Source: Polynucleobacter sp. JS-Safj-400b-B2 (GTDB lineage: Bacteria > Pseudomonadota > Gammaproteobacteria > Burkholderiales > Burkholderiaceae). From it: DNA of 64,000 nucleotides. Location: the NCBI RefSeq assembly GCF_018881975.1, contig NZ_JACVPJ010000002.1:1-64000 (forward strand). Direction: 5' to 3'. The position numbers and the translations under genes were made by a program. Position 1 is the stretch's first letter. The number at the start of each line of letters is the position of its first letter. The notes under the pieces were generated by a model. The model was not told where the DNA came from and searched no databases. It was given only the letters and a program-made list of their open reading frames with translations. Shown piece after piece: positions 33,101 through 42,036 of this stretch.

Positions 33101-33678
33101 GTCAAGATCGATTGAATGCTATCGCCTCCCATCAGGAGATTTTGCATTTCCCTAAAGGTGGCAAACCTTCCCTAGCTCCAAATGATTGGCAAGTATGGAG
33201 CGGCAGCCAAGATGAGGGTGGTTTACCTGACTTGGAGCATGGTGCCCACAAAGCATTGGTGCCGTTTACTTGGTGGCTTGAGCATCATCATGAAGTCGAC
33301 ATTCAAGCGCTCGCCAAGAATGGTCAGATTGGTGTATGGTTTGCCGCCGATGATGACATTCTGAAACATGCCGATGTGATTGAAGTAGGTAAACAGGCTT
33401 GGCCTTTAGTGGCAGCGCACTTCCCCATTTTTAGAGATGGTCGCAGCTTTAGTACTGCAGCTTTATTGCGTGATCGTTTTGCTTGGCAAGGTGAGATCCG
33501 TGCTATTGGTGATGTGTTGATTGACCAGCTCCTTCAGGGTGCTCGTGTTGGCTTTGATAGCTTTGCTTTGCGCCCTGATCAGAATTTGGATGTTGCCTTA
33601 AAGCAGTTTGACTTGTATTCAGTAACAACTCAGAACAGCTGGCGCGACAAAAGAACTTTCATTGCAGAAACTGTTTAA
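33097..33678 (+). CDS. DUF934 protein, sulfite reductase partner
   Basis: 193 residues. The DUF934 pattern is in the second half: PIFRDGRSFSTAALLRDRF, GDVLIDQLLQGARVGFDSFA and ALKQFDLYSVTTQ. DUF934 proteins occur directly after cysI in Burkholderiales and pseudomonads and are thought to help sulfite reduction, possibly in place of CysJ; the mechanism is unknown. It overlaps cysI by 4 nt, and its end is 4 bp before the next start. Confidence 0.9.
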   Translation: MSQDRLNAIASHQEILHFPKGGKPSLAPNDWQVWSGSQDEGGLPDLEHGAHKALVPFTWWLEHHHEVDIQALAKNGQIGVWFAADDDILKHADVIEVGKQAWPLVAAHFPIFRDGRSFSTAALLRDRFAWQGEIRAIGDVLIDQLLQGARVGFDSFALRPDQNLDVALKQFDLYSVTTQNSWRDKRTFIAETV

Positions 33679-33682
33679 GCAA

Positions 33683-34576
33683 ATGACCGTCATGACGCAA
33701 TTTTCTAATATAGCTCACTTAGCTAATAGGACTAACTCAACTAATACATCCGCTACCCCACGGGGTAAAGTGTATTTAGTTGGAGCTGGTCCAGGCGCGG
33801 TTGATCTCATTACCGTTCGTGGTGCCAAGCTGCTAGCCCAAGCAAATATTGTTTTTTATGATGCTTTAGTAGATCCAGAAATGCTGACGCTCTGCCCACA
33901 AGCCGAGAAGATCGAGGTTGGTAAGCGTTGTGGCAAGCTATCTTCAGCACAGCAATTTATTAATAAGCGCTTAGTAGATGCTGCGCAGAAACATCAAGTG
34001 ATTGTGCGTCTCAAAGGTGGTGATCCCATGTTATTTGGGCGTGCCGATGAAGAAATCCAGACTCTGAAAGCCGCTGGGATTGAAGTTGCAGTAGTCCCCG
34101 GTATTACCGCAGCCTTGGCGGGAGCGGCAAGCATTCAGCAATCACTGACATTGCGTGGAGTATCCCGTAGTGTGGCATTTATTACCTTAGCCCAAGGTGC
34201 TGAAAATCTTGCTCCCGGACAGCCGATCTCTAACCCTAGCGCTGATACCCTGGTGTATTACATGGGCCGCAAAGATGCCGCGCGTATTGCACAGCAACTG
34301 ATTGAGCAAAGCCCTAATCAAAGCAGTAATACGCCAGTACAGATCTTAGAGGCTGTAAGCACTCCACGTGAGCGCTTATGGACTAGCACTCTACAAGAAT
34401 TGGCTTTTGGTAAAGCGGATCAATGGTTTGATAGCAGATCACCCGCCCTCATCATGATTGGTGAAGCGCTAAGAGATAAAGCTCAAAGTATCCAGAATCT
34501 AGAGAGCCCTGGCTCCGAAATCGACAATGGCTTGCAAGACCGCCAAATCCTCACCAACGGCCGGCGTAGCGCTTAA
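33683..34576 (+). CDS. cobA: Uroporphyrinogen-III C-methyltransferase
   Basis: About 297 residues. Adds two methyl groups from SAM to uroporphyrinogen III, giving precorrin-2, the precursor of siroheme needed by CysI. Motifs: VYLVGAGPGAVDLITVRGAK, VRLKGGDPMLFGRADEE, VVPGITAALAGAASI and YMGRKDA. It lacks the CysG oxidase/ferrochelatase domains. ATG 33683 is chosen because it follows the DUF934 stop; ATG 33692 and a TTG at 33662 are alternatives. The last 26 codons run past the usual end of the family and overlap the convergent chelatase gene by 78 nt. Confidence 0.9.
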   Translation: MTVMTQFSNIAHLANRTNSTNTSATPRGKVYLVGAGPGAVDLITVRGAKLLAQANIVFYDALVDPEMLTLCPQAEKIEVGKRCGKLSSAQQFINKRLVDAAQKHQVIVRLKGGDPMLFGRADEEIQTLKAAGIEVAVVPGITAALAGAASIQQSLTLRGVSRSVAFITLAQGAENLAPGQPISNPSADTLVYYMGRKDAARIAQQLIEQSPNQSSNTPVQILEAVSTPRERLWTSTLQELAFGKADQWFDSRSPALIMIGEALRDKAQSIQNLESPGSEIDNGLQDRQILTNGRRSA

Positions 34577-34861
34577 TGTCACGCCGGGGAATTTACCCCG
34601 ACATTCTTCAAGCAGTACTGGGAAGTCATTTCGCAGGTGTCCGCCCTGCCCAAAGAAAACAGGCACCACCGTTAATTCAGTAGCACCCTGAGCGCTGAGG
34701 CTAGCCACAGCCTCCTCCAGTGAAGGTTGCATCATTTCCAAGAAAGCGAGTGCAACAGGAGTGGCAGGATGCTGCTCTTGCCATAGGGTAGCTAGGCGAT
34801 CAAAAGGCTCACGCCAGCGGCTATCGCGGGCACCATGCCCAAACAAGATAATGGCTTTCAT
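34499..34861 (-). CDS. cbiX: Sirohydrochlorin chelatase CbiX-type
   Basis: 120 residues, the short single-domain CbiX/SirB length. MKAIILFGHGARDSRWREPF holds the metal-binding His of the family (His9), and VVPVFFGQGGHLRNDFPVLL the second His. It inserts iron (siroheme) or cobalt (cobalamin) into sirohydrochlorin; iron is likely, beside cysI and cobA. The C-terminal LSATPAVGEDLAVLQAIVDF is conserved in relatives, so the 78-nt overlap with cobA lies within genuine chelatase sequence. Confidence 0.9.
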   Translation of the reverse strand: MKAIILFGHGARDSRWREPFDRLATLWQEQHPATPVALAFLEMMQPSLEEAVASLSAQGATELTVVPVFFGQGGHLRNDFPVLLEECRGKFPGVTLSATPAVGEDLAVLQAIVDFGARAL

Positions 34862-34968
34862 GGATGCTTATAAACTTTCAGTAAAAGTGTTTTGGTACTA
34901 TAAGATTGAACTTCTTTACGATATAAACCAATAGCTTAACCTTCTTTTAAAGATCCCATTGCCACTCT

Positions 34969-35988
34969 ATGTCTAGCTTACTCAGTCAAACTTGGTTTAT
35001 CGCCCTGATGAGCGTCACGCTCATTGGAGCAGTTCTCTCAGCAGTTCACCATGCAGAAGTGATTGCCCATAAAACCGGCGAGCCATTTGGCACCTTGATA
35101 CTGTCGATTAGCGTCACCATCATTGAGGTCTCTCTCATCATTTCGATGATGCTCACAGGTCACGAAGGCTCTGAATTCATAGCAAGAGATGCAGTATTTG
35201 CCACCGTCATGATTGTGATTAATGGTGTGATTGGTCTTTGTATTTTTATGGGCGGACTAACCCATCATGAAATGAGCTTTCGTAATGAGGGTACAAATTC
35301 AGCGCTAGCAGTACTTACTGCCCTAGCCACATTTATTTTGGTCATGCCAATCGTCACTGTGAGCACACCTGGACCAGATTTCACGAAGAGTCAGCTGGCA
35401 TTTGCAGGTATTGCTTCGTTTGCGCTGTACATCGCTTTTTTATTCTTCCAAACAGTAAGTCATCGCGACTATTACCTACCTAAAACGAAAGATAAAAAGA
35501 CTGATAACAGTATTCATGCAATCAAGCCTAGCAATCTCAAGACTACAGTCAGTAGCGTTTTACTCATCCTCTCACTCATCACAGTGGTTGGCCTGGCGGA
35601 GTTACTGAGTCCAGCAATTGAAAAAGGGGTCGCCGCTGCCGGCGCCCCAAAAACGATTGTGGGTATTGCGATTGCACTATTGGTATTGATGCCGGAGGGC
35701 TTTGCGGCCGTTAGAGCCGCAAGGGCCAATCGATTGCAAAGTAGTTTGAACTTAGCGCTAGGCTCGGCCTTAGCCAGTATTGGCTTAACGATTCCAACGG
35801 TGGCTGCCATTGCCATCTTCTTTGACTTAAATCTCAGCTTAGGTATTAGCACCCTCAATATGACGCTGATGTATTTGTCATTCTTTATTGGGGCACTCAC
35901 ACTAGCAATCGGAAGAACCACCCTCCTGCAAGGGATAGTCCATATCATTATTTTCTTGGAGTTTTTGTTCTTAAGTCTGGTTCCTTAG
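34969..35988 (+). CDS. chaA: Ca2+(Na+)/H+ antiporter ChaA-type
   Basis: 339 residues, about ten hydrophobic helices in two repeats, as in ChaA/CAX exchangers. The first repeat has HHAEVIAHKTGEPFGTLILS and IEVSLIISMM, the second LMPEGFAAVRAARANRLQSS and LGSALASIGLTIPT, the two acidic motifs (Glu near 36 and Glu near 244) that bind the cation. It expels calcium, sodium or potassium against protons at high pH. It stands alone, convergent with the polysaccharide locus. Confidence 0.9.
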   Translation: MSSLLSQTWFIALMSVTLIGAVLSAVHHAEVIAHKTGEPFGTLILSISVTIIEVSLIISMMLTGHEGSEFIARDAVFATVMIVINGVIGLCIFMGGLTHHEMSFRNEGTNSALAVLTALATFILVMPIVTVSTPGPDFTKSQLAFAGIASFALYIAFLFFQTVSHRDYYLPKTKDKKTDNSIHAIKPSNLKTTVSSVLLILSLITVVGLAELLSPAIEKGVAAAGAPKTIVGIAIALLVLMPEGFAAVRAARANRLQSSLNLALGSALASIGLTIPTVAAIAIFFDLNLSLGISTLNMTLMYLSFFIGALTLAIGRTTLLQGIVHIIIFLEFLFLSLVP

Positions 35989-36028
35989 TACTAGCTGAAA
36001 TCCGAAGCAAAAACTTTTTCTTAATATA

Positions 36029-36967
36029 TTAGAAGTTAATTCGCTCTTCTTCTACAACAATTGGCCTCTTGCTTACATGAGTTTGTATAACTCCAATATA
36101 TTCGCCAAGAAGGCCCATAAAGATGAAAAGAAGTCCAAATAGCCCAAATAGAGCTATTGCAATTGGAGCCACTCCTACCGGGAAATAATCCCACCAAATC
36201 AGTTTAGCGATTAAAAATACTCCGCCCATAAAGATACTCAGGAGGCCAATCACTAAACCTAAGAATGAGGCAATTCTGATGGGCACTAGAGAGTGGCTAA
36301 CCAAACCCAACATTGCGATATCGTATAAGGTGTAGAAGTTATTTTTGGAGATTCCTCTCACACGACGCGGCTGCTTAAATTCTATAGTCTTAATCGGGTA
36401 ACCCAACTCACAAATAAGTCCTCTTAAATAAGGATAAGGGTCATTAATTTTTCGTATTTCATTAAGTACTTTTTTATCGTAGAGACCAAATCCAGTTGCA
36501 TCCCTAATTAACTTAATATCCGAAATTTTATCTAAAATGCGGTAATACATTTTGCGCAAAAAATGTACGAATTGATTTCCCTCAGATACTGGCTTAGTAG
36601 CTAGCACGATCTTATAACCGGCCTCCCACTCCCTAATAAACTCCATGGCCAATTCAGGAGGATCCTGCAGGTCTGAAGCCATATAAATAGTAGCATCACC
36701 ACTCGTTTGTAAGATGCCCCAGTATGGAGAACGAATGTGGCCAAAATTACGAGTATTGACAATTACTTTTAATCTGGAATCTTTAGAAGCAATCGCTTTT
36801 AACTTTTCAACCGTTCTATCTGTCGATGCATTATCGATAATTACATATTCATAATTAAATTGTGGATTCGCATCCCATATTGCGCTGACTCTTTGGTATA
36901 GATCATCGACGTTATCTTCCTCATTAAAGCAGGGTGATATGAAGCTGATTGTTTTTTTAATAGTCAT
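36029..36967 (-). CDS. Glycosyltransferase family 2, GtrB/DPM1-like
   Basis: 312 residues. The GT-A domain (about 1-220) starts TISFISPCFNEEDNVDDLYQ, with IDNASTDRT for nucleotide binding and MASDLQDPPE as the DxD-type site, followed by RGISKNNFYTLYD; two membrane helices (about 230-253 and 266-290) end the protein. This is the form of GtrB/ArnC enzymes that load a sugar onto undecaprenyl phosphate at the cytoplasmic face. The adjacent GtrA-like gene supports this. The donor may be the CDP-linked sugar made by the neighbouring genes, which is inference. Confidence 0.88.
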   Translation of the reverse strand: MTIKKTISFISPCFNEEDNVDDLYQRVSAIWDANPQFNYEYVIIDNASTDRTVEKLKAIASKDSRLKVIVNTRNFGHIRSPYWGILQTSGDATIYMASDLQDPPELAMEFIREWEAGYKIVLATKPVSEGNQFVHFLRKMYYRILDKISDIKLIRDATGFGLYDKKVLNEIRKINDPYPYLRGLICELGYPIKTIEFKQPRRVRGISKNNFYTLYDIAMLGLVSHSLVPIRIASFLGLVIGLLSIFMGGVFLIAKLIWWDYFPVGVAPIAIALFGLFGLLFIFMGLLGEYIGVIQTHVSKRPIVVEEERINF

Positions 36968-36994
36968 ATATAGATCGCAAAGGGTAAGGAACGA

Positions 36995-37384
36995 TTATTT
37001 TTTAAAGGTAAAGAATTTATGGCCTAGATAAGATGCCCCAACAGTAATCAATATTACCAGCGCTTGCGCATACCAAATCTGCCACCCCAATATATCAACG
37101 AATATCCATATCAGGATGATGCCGAATATAGCCATTCCTCCATAAACAATATAGCTACGGCCATACTCAAGTAGCCAATTTCCAGAGGTTTTAAATACGA
37201 ATAACTTATAAGTCAAAAAGGACATCGTGATAGCAAAAATATTGGCAATCGCTGCAATTACAGTTATATGCAACATATCTGCAAGCAAGGCATATAGGCC
37301 GACACTAATCCCGTACCCAAAAACTGTATTCCAGCCGCCCGCCAACAAATAGCGCAGAGGTTTATGCTCTAAATATTTACGCAC
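36995..37384 (-). CDS. GtrA-family flippase-like membrane protein
   Basis: 129 residues, four hydrophobic helices, usual length for GtrA. Start RYLLAGGWNTVFGYGISVGL and the end YLGHKFFTFKK match the family (the F-x-x-N and KF-x-F blocks). GtrA proteins are thought to flip undecaprenyl-phosphate-linked sugars to the periplasm for O-antigen or teichoic acid modification. It overlaps the epimerase-like gene upstream by 8 nt and lies 27 bp before the GtrB-like gene. Confidence 0.87.
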   Translation of the reverse strand: MRKYLEHKPLRYLLAGGWNTVFGYGISVGLYALLADMLHITVIAAIANIFAITMSFLTYKLFVFKTSGNWLLEYGRSYIVYGGMAIFGIILIWIFVDILGWQIWYAQALVILITVGASYLGHKFFTFKK

Positions 37385-38333
37385 CCTGAATTTGCTTTGC
37401 CGTTTCAGAAATGGAGGAGGATAAATCGTATTCGACTTTCAGACCAAGCTCGGCAAATGCTTTCTCAACTGAGGGTACGTAACGATCTGTGTCGGGGCTA
37501 TTGATTTCTGCTGCATCAATATTGACACCAAAATAATCGCCCACCATCTTAGCCAATTCCCTAATCTCAACCGCATCATCTGAGCCAACGTTATAGATTG
37601 GACATTGAGGGCTACTTGAATGTGCAATAGTCATCAGCCACTTAACCAAATCATCAGCATACATATAGCTACGATAAACGGACTTAGTTGCACTTACCGT
37701 GATTGGCTTTACAGCCAATCCATCACCAATGAAGTTTCCAATCGCAAAATGCTGATCCCTTGGAAGATATTGGCCAACAAAAGCAAAGCAGCGGGCAATA
37801 CTGACAGAAAACCCCTGCTGTCCAAGCTTCTCGATTGCCGCTTCAGCATCGCGCTTAGCCAATGCATAGTCGCGTTTATTAATTGCCAAGGACTCAACAG
37901 GCTTAAGTGGGGCAGACTCACTAAGAAACTCACGTTTAGCGTCCTGTTGCCCATAGACAGCGCCTGAACTGGTATACACAATCCTGGGGTTGTTTTGTTT
38001 ATTTTGAATTAAACGACAGAAATTATAAGTAGCTGCCTGGATATTATCTCGCTCCACCTGAGGTTGAGACAGGTAGTTGGCAGCATTGGTAGATGCTGCC
38101 GCGTGAATGATGTAGTCAGCATCTGGAATGATTTTTGTACTGCCAATATCCACATCCAATAGTTCAATAACTGCGCCAACAAGCTCAGGGTGATCAATTG
38201 CTAGCTGTGAGGCCCGTCTAGCTACTACAGCGACTCTATCAACACCCCAGGGGTGTAGTAACCCCCTTTTAAAAGCACTTAAAATCGACTTTCCAAAAAA
38301 TCCAGATCCGCCAATCACTAAGAGCTTAGCCAC
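37377..38333 (-). CDS. NAD(P)-dependent sugar epimerase/reductase (extended SDR)
   Basis: 318 residues, extended short-chain dehydrogenase. LLVIGGSGFFGKSILSAF is the nucleotide-binding motif, the catalytic set is SSGAVYGQQ (Ser) and YALAKRDAE (Tyr-x3-Lys, about 160-164). It acts on nucleotide sugars as epimerase or 4-keto reductase. It is the last enzyme gene of the CDP-sugar run, where a reductase is needed to finish a 4-keto or branched sugar (the role of YerF in yersiniose synthesis); this assignment is inference. Overlaps the GtrA-like gene by 8 nt. Confidence 0.85.
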   Translation of the reverse strand: MAKLLVIGGSGFFGKSILSAFKRGLLHPWGVDRVAVVARRASQLAIDHPELVGAVIELLDVDIGSTKIIPDADYIIHAAASTNAANYLSQPQVERDNIQAATYNFCRLIQNKQNNPRIVYTSSGAVYGQQDAKREFLSESAPLKPVESLAINKRDYALAKRDAEAAIEKLGQQGFSVSIARCFAFVGQYLPRDQHFAIGNFIGDGLAVKPITVSATKSVYRSYMYADDLVKWLMTIAHSSSPQCPIYNVGSDDAVEIRELAKMVGDYFGVNIDAAEINSPDTDRYVPSVEKAFAELGLKVEYDLSSSISETAKQIQGA

Positions 38334-38362
38334 TAACTATTTACCTTTACTTAAATCCGACT

Positions 38363-39451
38363 TTATAAACCGCGCTCCTTAAAGCTCTTGAGCATTTTCG
38401 GATCTTCAGAGTAAGGGGTATCCAAAATATCAACAGTAATTGGCTCATCCTTCTTGCAGGAATTTAATAGCTTATGCCCGAACTTGCCAAGCATCAATTC
38501 GCGACTAGACACTTGCCCTTTTTGCAAAGGGATCGCCAAGTAGCAGTCATCTTCGGTGAGTGTTTGACCAGCCTCTAAATCACGTTTTGCGTAAACACCA
38601 CGGACGTAAGAATCAAGATAAGTAATTTCTCTATCTAAGAAATTACGTCTCTGAGTGGAGGACGTTCCACACATCTCAACCGCCTTATGCCAAGCCTTAA
38701 ACCAAGTATCAATTTGGCCAGGCAAAGAAGAGTAGGTAGCAACCTGAAAGCCGTCATCATCTATATCGACATGGCGCTCAAAAGTTCGAGCACCCTTTCC
38801 ATAGGCAATATACATTGAGGCCGACCAGTCGTGGTACTCATGACATGAATAACCAATGACAGTATCAGGATAGCGCTTCTTGAGGTAATCAATTTGATTC
38901 AATTCGCATTCTTTATCCTCATGCGGATAAGCAGCAATACAGTGATTGAGAGATAAAGGAATTGAACGATGCGCAAAGAATGTCACTACGTCATCCATGT
39001 CTTTTTGCGACATTCCGCCAGTAGAAATAATTACTGGACGGCGAGTTTTTGCAATTTTCTCAAGCAGTGTCCAGTCGTTGTTGTCGGCACTAGCCACCTT
39101 AATAATTGGCATATCAAACTCAACACACCAATCAACTGATTTTTCATCAAATGGAGTAGACATCGGAATACAGCCACTCTGACGGATTGCGTTCACCAAT
39201 TTTGCAAAATCTTCTTTAGACATCTTTGTATCAGACAGGCGTTTTACATAGCGAATGTCTTGACGATCCAAAAAGTCCTTGTGGATAAAGTTATCGATAT
39301 CTCTGAATTGCAACTTAATGGCAGCACGCACATTATTGAATCGAACCACTTTAGAAAAGCGGTCGATAATGGCCAAACCTCTCTCAAGACTGCCTTGGTG
39401 ATTACTTGCCATCTCTAGTACAAATAAATCTTCGAATATTTGATTACCCAT
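38363..39451 (-). CDS. NeuB-like sialic acid/nonulosonate synthase-family protein
   Basis: 362 residues. The N-terminal TIM barrel has FVLEMASNHQGSLERGLAII and RAAIKLQFRD (PEP-binding region), ISTGGMSQKD and VIGYSCHEYHDWSA (family GYSDHT with Cys for Asp), and FERHVDIDDDG. An antifreeze-like SAF domain (about 285-345: VYAKRDLEAGQTLTEDDCYL) follows. NeuB enzymes condense PEP with a free N-acyl sugar to give nonulosonic acids. No other nonulosonate gene (NeuA, NeuC, PseB) is nearby, and the active-site residues differ, so the substrate is probably different: a three-carbon extension of an unusual sugar is the inference. Confidence 0.85.
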   Translation of the reverse strand: MGNQIFEDLFVLEMASNHQGSLERGLAIIDRFSKVVRFNNVRAAIKLQFRDIDNFIHKDFLDRQDIRYVKRLSDTKMSKEDFAKLVNAIRQSGCIPMSTPFDEKSVDWCVEFDMPIIKVASADNNDWTLLEKIAKTRRPVIISTGGMSQKDMDDVVTFFAHRSIPLSLNHCIAAYPHEDKECELNQIDYLKKRYPDTVIGYSCHEYHDWSASMYIAYGKGARTFERHVDIDDDGFQVATYSSLPGQIDTWFKAWHKAVEMCGTSSTQRRNFLDREITYLDSYVRGVYAKRDLEAGQTLTEDDCYLAIPLQKGQVSSRELMLGKFGHKLLNSCKKDEPITVDILDTPYSEDPKMLKSFKERGL

Positions 39452-39508
39452 CGCTATACCTTATATCAGATTCATGCACTTTCTAAGCGCATTAAAAAAC
39501 TCATTATA

Positions 39509-40168
39509 TTAAGAATTGATTACATTACCCAAACTCGGAATCAAATTTTTTAGATCCCTATGATGGTTTATCTTCATTTGGGGGTTAAATAACTCAATTC
39601 CATCATCGTAACCTGGCAAATATTGCACAAAAGCCACATCAGTAGCCTGAGCCAAACTCTGATCCACCGTACTATCCCCAACCAAAATTGCTTCTCTTGA
39701 ATCCACACCAAAAAACTCTAGACACGATAAAAGGGTCTGGGGGTGTGGTTTTTTGTAAGGCAAATCACCACCCGCATTCATATACCCAAAATAATCATAC
39801 AGTTGGGTCTCTTTTAAAACTTTTTCAGCCAGTACTCTAGGTTTATTAGTGCAAACAGCCAGCTGAAATCCCGAATTTACAAAATGATTCAAAGTCTCTT
39901 TAATTCCTGGATAAATTGAATCGTTTGGGGTATCTATCTCGGAATATCTCTTTCTAAAATCAGTCAAATGCGACTGAATACCTTTCACTGGCAACCCCAA
40001 GGCATTTGCCACTAAATCTTCGCCACCCATACTTAACCAAGGAACCAGTTGTTCAGCCTCCAGATGCTCAAGCCCTCTCTCAGTGCGCATTTGGTTTAAT
40101 ACACTAGTGACAATTTTGGCGCTATCAATTAGCGTGCCATCGAGGTCATAAACAATTAACTTAGCCAT
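39509..40168 (-). CDS. HAD-family phosphatase
   Basis: 219 residues, HAD subfamily IA, like phosphoglycolate phosphatase. Motif I is YDLDGTLIDSA (Asp8 and Asp10), motif II VCTNKPR, motif III KKPHPQTL and motif IV VGDSTVDQ. It removes phosphate from a small sugar phosphate in the cytoplasm. It shares one base with the next gene and sits between the ThDP enzyme and the NeuB-like gene, so it may free the product that the NeuB-like enzyme extends. The exact substrate is not known. Confidence 0.88.
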   Translation of the reverse strand: MAKLIVYDLDGTLIDSAKIVTSVLNQMRTERGLEHLEAEQLVPWLSMGGEDLVANALGLPVKGIQSHLTDFRKRYSEIDTPNDSIYPGIKETLNHFVNSGFQLAVCTNKPRVLAEKVLKETQLYDYFGYMNAGGDLPYKKPHPQTLLSCLEFFGVDSREAILVGDSTVDQSLAQATDVAFVQYLPGYDDGIELFNPQMKINHHRDLKNLIPSLGNVINS

Positions 40169-42036
40169 TAAGGATTGATAATATTTTCACTGAGCTCTTC
40201 TCTGGATAGGAATGGGGCCATATCTTCTAAAGACGGCGAAACCATCGTTCCATCGGGCAACTTACGCGAAGCAAGCTTGGGTGAGAAGGTTTGTTCGATA
40301 TCTAACATCACCTCCAAGATTGCAGCGCCTTTTTCTTTATTCAAAAACCACTCTAATGCGGTGGATAAATCCTGAGAACTAGACACCTGCTTTGAGGGAA
40401 TGTTGAAGGCTTTTCCGAGCTCAACAAAATTAGGCAAGCTAACGCCCGTATCCGGACCAATTCCTATCAAGCTATCTGAGAAATAAGCCTCCTGAGTTTG
40501 ACGAATGGAGTGGTACCCATCGTTATTCAAAATAACGATTTTTATAGGCAGTTTGTATCCAACTACTGTCTGCAGCTCTTGCAGATTCATCATCAAGCTG
40601 CCATCGCCCGCAAGGCAGACAACACGTTTTTTGTCATTTGCCACTGCAGCGCCAATGGCTGCGGGTAAGTCATAGCCCATTGAGGCATTGCCAGAGTTGG
40701 TATAAAGACGCTGGCCCTTCTTCAAATCTGCAGCCTGAAATCCAACTACGCATGCAGATCCATTGCCAGCAACCACTACATCATTACCGTCTAATTTAGC
40801 AAAAAGCGCCTCAATAAATACATACGGATTGACTGGATTGGATTTCTGTTTGTACCCAGGCAGTACAGTCGGGTACTTCATGAGACGCTCTTTAGCCCAT
40901 ATTAAAAATGCTTGATGTGCTGAAGGTACTGTATAGCCTTGCAGGGCCTGCTGCATTGCTGGAATGAACTTTTGCAGAGTTTGCTGTACAGGCAGATCAA
41001 GATCTAGCGTCGGTTTTTTCAACTCCGCCTCGTCTACATCCACCATGGCAATCCAAGCTTTATTAGCAAAACTCTTCCAGTTATAGCTTACTTGCCTAAT
41101 GTTTAAACGACATCCCAGTACCAATAAGAAATCCGCATTTTGAATAACAAAATTACCCGCACGGTTACCCACAGTTCCTGGTCTACCAGCATAGCAAGGA
41201 TGATTATTCTCCAGTGCGTCATGCGCATTCCATCCAGTGACTACTGGAATCTTGAGTGCTTCAATTAACTTTAAGAACTCGGGATGCATACCTGAAATGC
41301 GCACACCAGATCCAGCCATAATTACTGGAAACTTTGCTTTTTTTAAATGCTCAATAATAAGTGCAATCGATTTACCTAAATCGTTAGAACCCAATGTTTG
41401 TAGCTCTAAAACAGTATTTGGAGTAAGTGCTGGATCTTTTGCTAAGGCTTGCAAGTTTGTGCAATCAAAATGACTGAGTTGGCTCGGATCAATTAAGGCG
41501 CCCTGTATATCAACGGGAACATCAACCCATACTGGACCAGGCCTGCCGTTTGTTGCTAGGAAGATCGCCTTATCCATTACTTCGCCAACTAAAAGGGGAT
41601 CTTGCAAAACCGTAGCATACTTCACCGCTGGTTGAGCCATGCTAACAATATCAACCTCTTGGTCACCCAACTGCCTCATAGGTATGGGGTAGTTGCGCAA
41701 ATAAGTTTCCCTTTTGACCTGTCCAGAAATTACGAGCATTCCCAAAGAGTCAACATAGGCGCCGTATACGCCATTCAAGGCATTAATGCCCCCAGGGCCG
41801 GTAGTAACATTTAAAACAGCTAATTTGTTGCTCAATCTGAAATAGCTTTCAGCTGCAATTGCTGCCGCTTGCTCATGATGAAAGCAAATAGGCTCTAAGG
41901 CTTTATTTCTGCCAAATGCATCATTTAAATGCATTGCACCACCGCCAGTAACTAAAAAGACATGGCTTGCACCAGCCTCTACGCAACGTGTAGCAATATA
42001 GTCAGCAACCCTTACTTTTTTTGCGTCCACGGACAT
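40168..42036 (-). CDS. ThDP-dependent carboligase-like enzyme (acetolactate synthase family)
   Basis: 622 residues with the three domains of acetolactate synthase-like enzymes. The activating Glu is in HHEQAAAIAAE (Glu55), and the ThDP/Mg motif is GDGS (477-480) followed by NN at 504-505. It shares one base with rfbH. YerE, which adds a two-carbon unit from pyruvate to CDP-4-keto-3,6-dideoxyglucose in yersiniose synthesis, belongs to this family and also acts after the RfbH (DdhC) step. By analogy it would make a branched sugar here. A role in amino acid synthesis is unlikely, since no small subunit is present and the genes around are for sugars. Confidence 0.85.
   Translation of the reverse strand: MSVDAKKVRVADYIATRCVEAGASHVFLVTGGGAMHLNDAFGRNKALEPICFHHEQAAAIAAESYFRLSNKLAVLNVTTGPGGINALNGVYGAYVDSLGMLVISGQVKRETYLRNYPIPMRQLGDQEVDIVSMAQPAVKYATVLQDPLLVGEVMDKAIFLATNGRPGPVWVDVPVDIQGALIDPSQLSHFDCTNLQALAKDPALTPNTVLELQTLGSNDLGKSIALIIEHLKKAKFPVIMAGSGVRISGMHPEFLKLIEALKIPVVTGWNAHDALENNHPCYAGRPGTVGNRAGNFVIQNADFLLVLGCRLNIRQVSYNWKSFANKAWIAMVDVDEAELKKPTLDLDLPVQQTLQKFIPAMQQALQGYTVPSAHQAFLIWAKERLMKYPTVLPGYKQKSNPVNPYVFIEALFAKLDGNDVVVAGNGSACVVGFQAADLKKGQRLYTNSGNASMGYDLPAAIGAAVANDKKRVVCLAGDGSLMMNLQELQTVVGYKLPIKIVILNNDGYHSIRQTQEAYFSDSLIGIGPDTGVSLPNFVELGKAFNIPSKQVSSSQDLSTALEWFLNKEKGAAILEVMLDIEQTFSPKLASRKLPDGTMVSPSLEDMAPFLSREELSENIINP

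Noticed and set aside
38363-39451. NeuB-like gene as evidence for sialic or pseudaminic acid synthesis
   Set aside because: None of the partner genes (NeuA, NeuC, PseB, PseC, LegF) is in the locus, and a key motif residue differs, so a standard nonulosonic acid pathway is not supported.
40168-42036. ThDP enzyme as acetolactate synthase for branched-chain amino acids
   Set aside because: No IlvN/IlvH small subunit or ilvC follows, and it is fused by overlap to rfbH and a phosphatase gene in a sugar locus.
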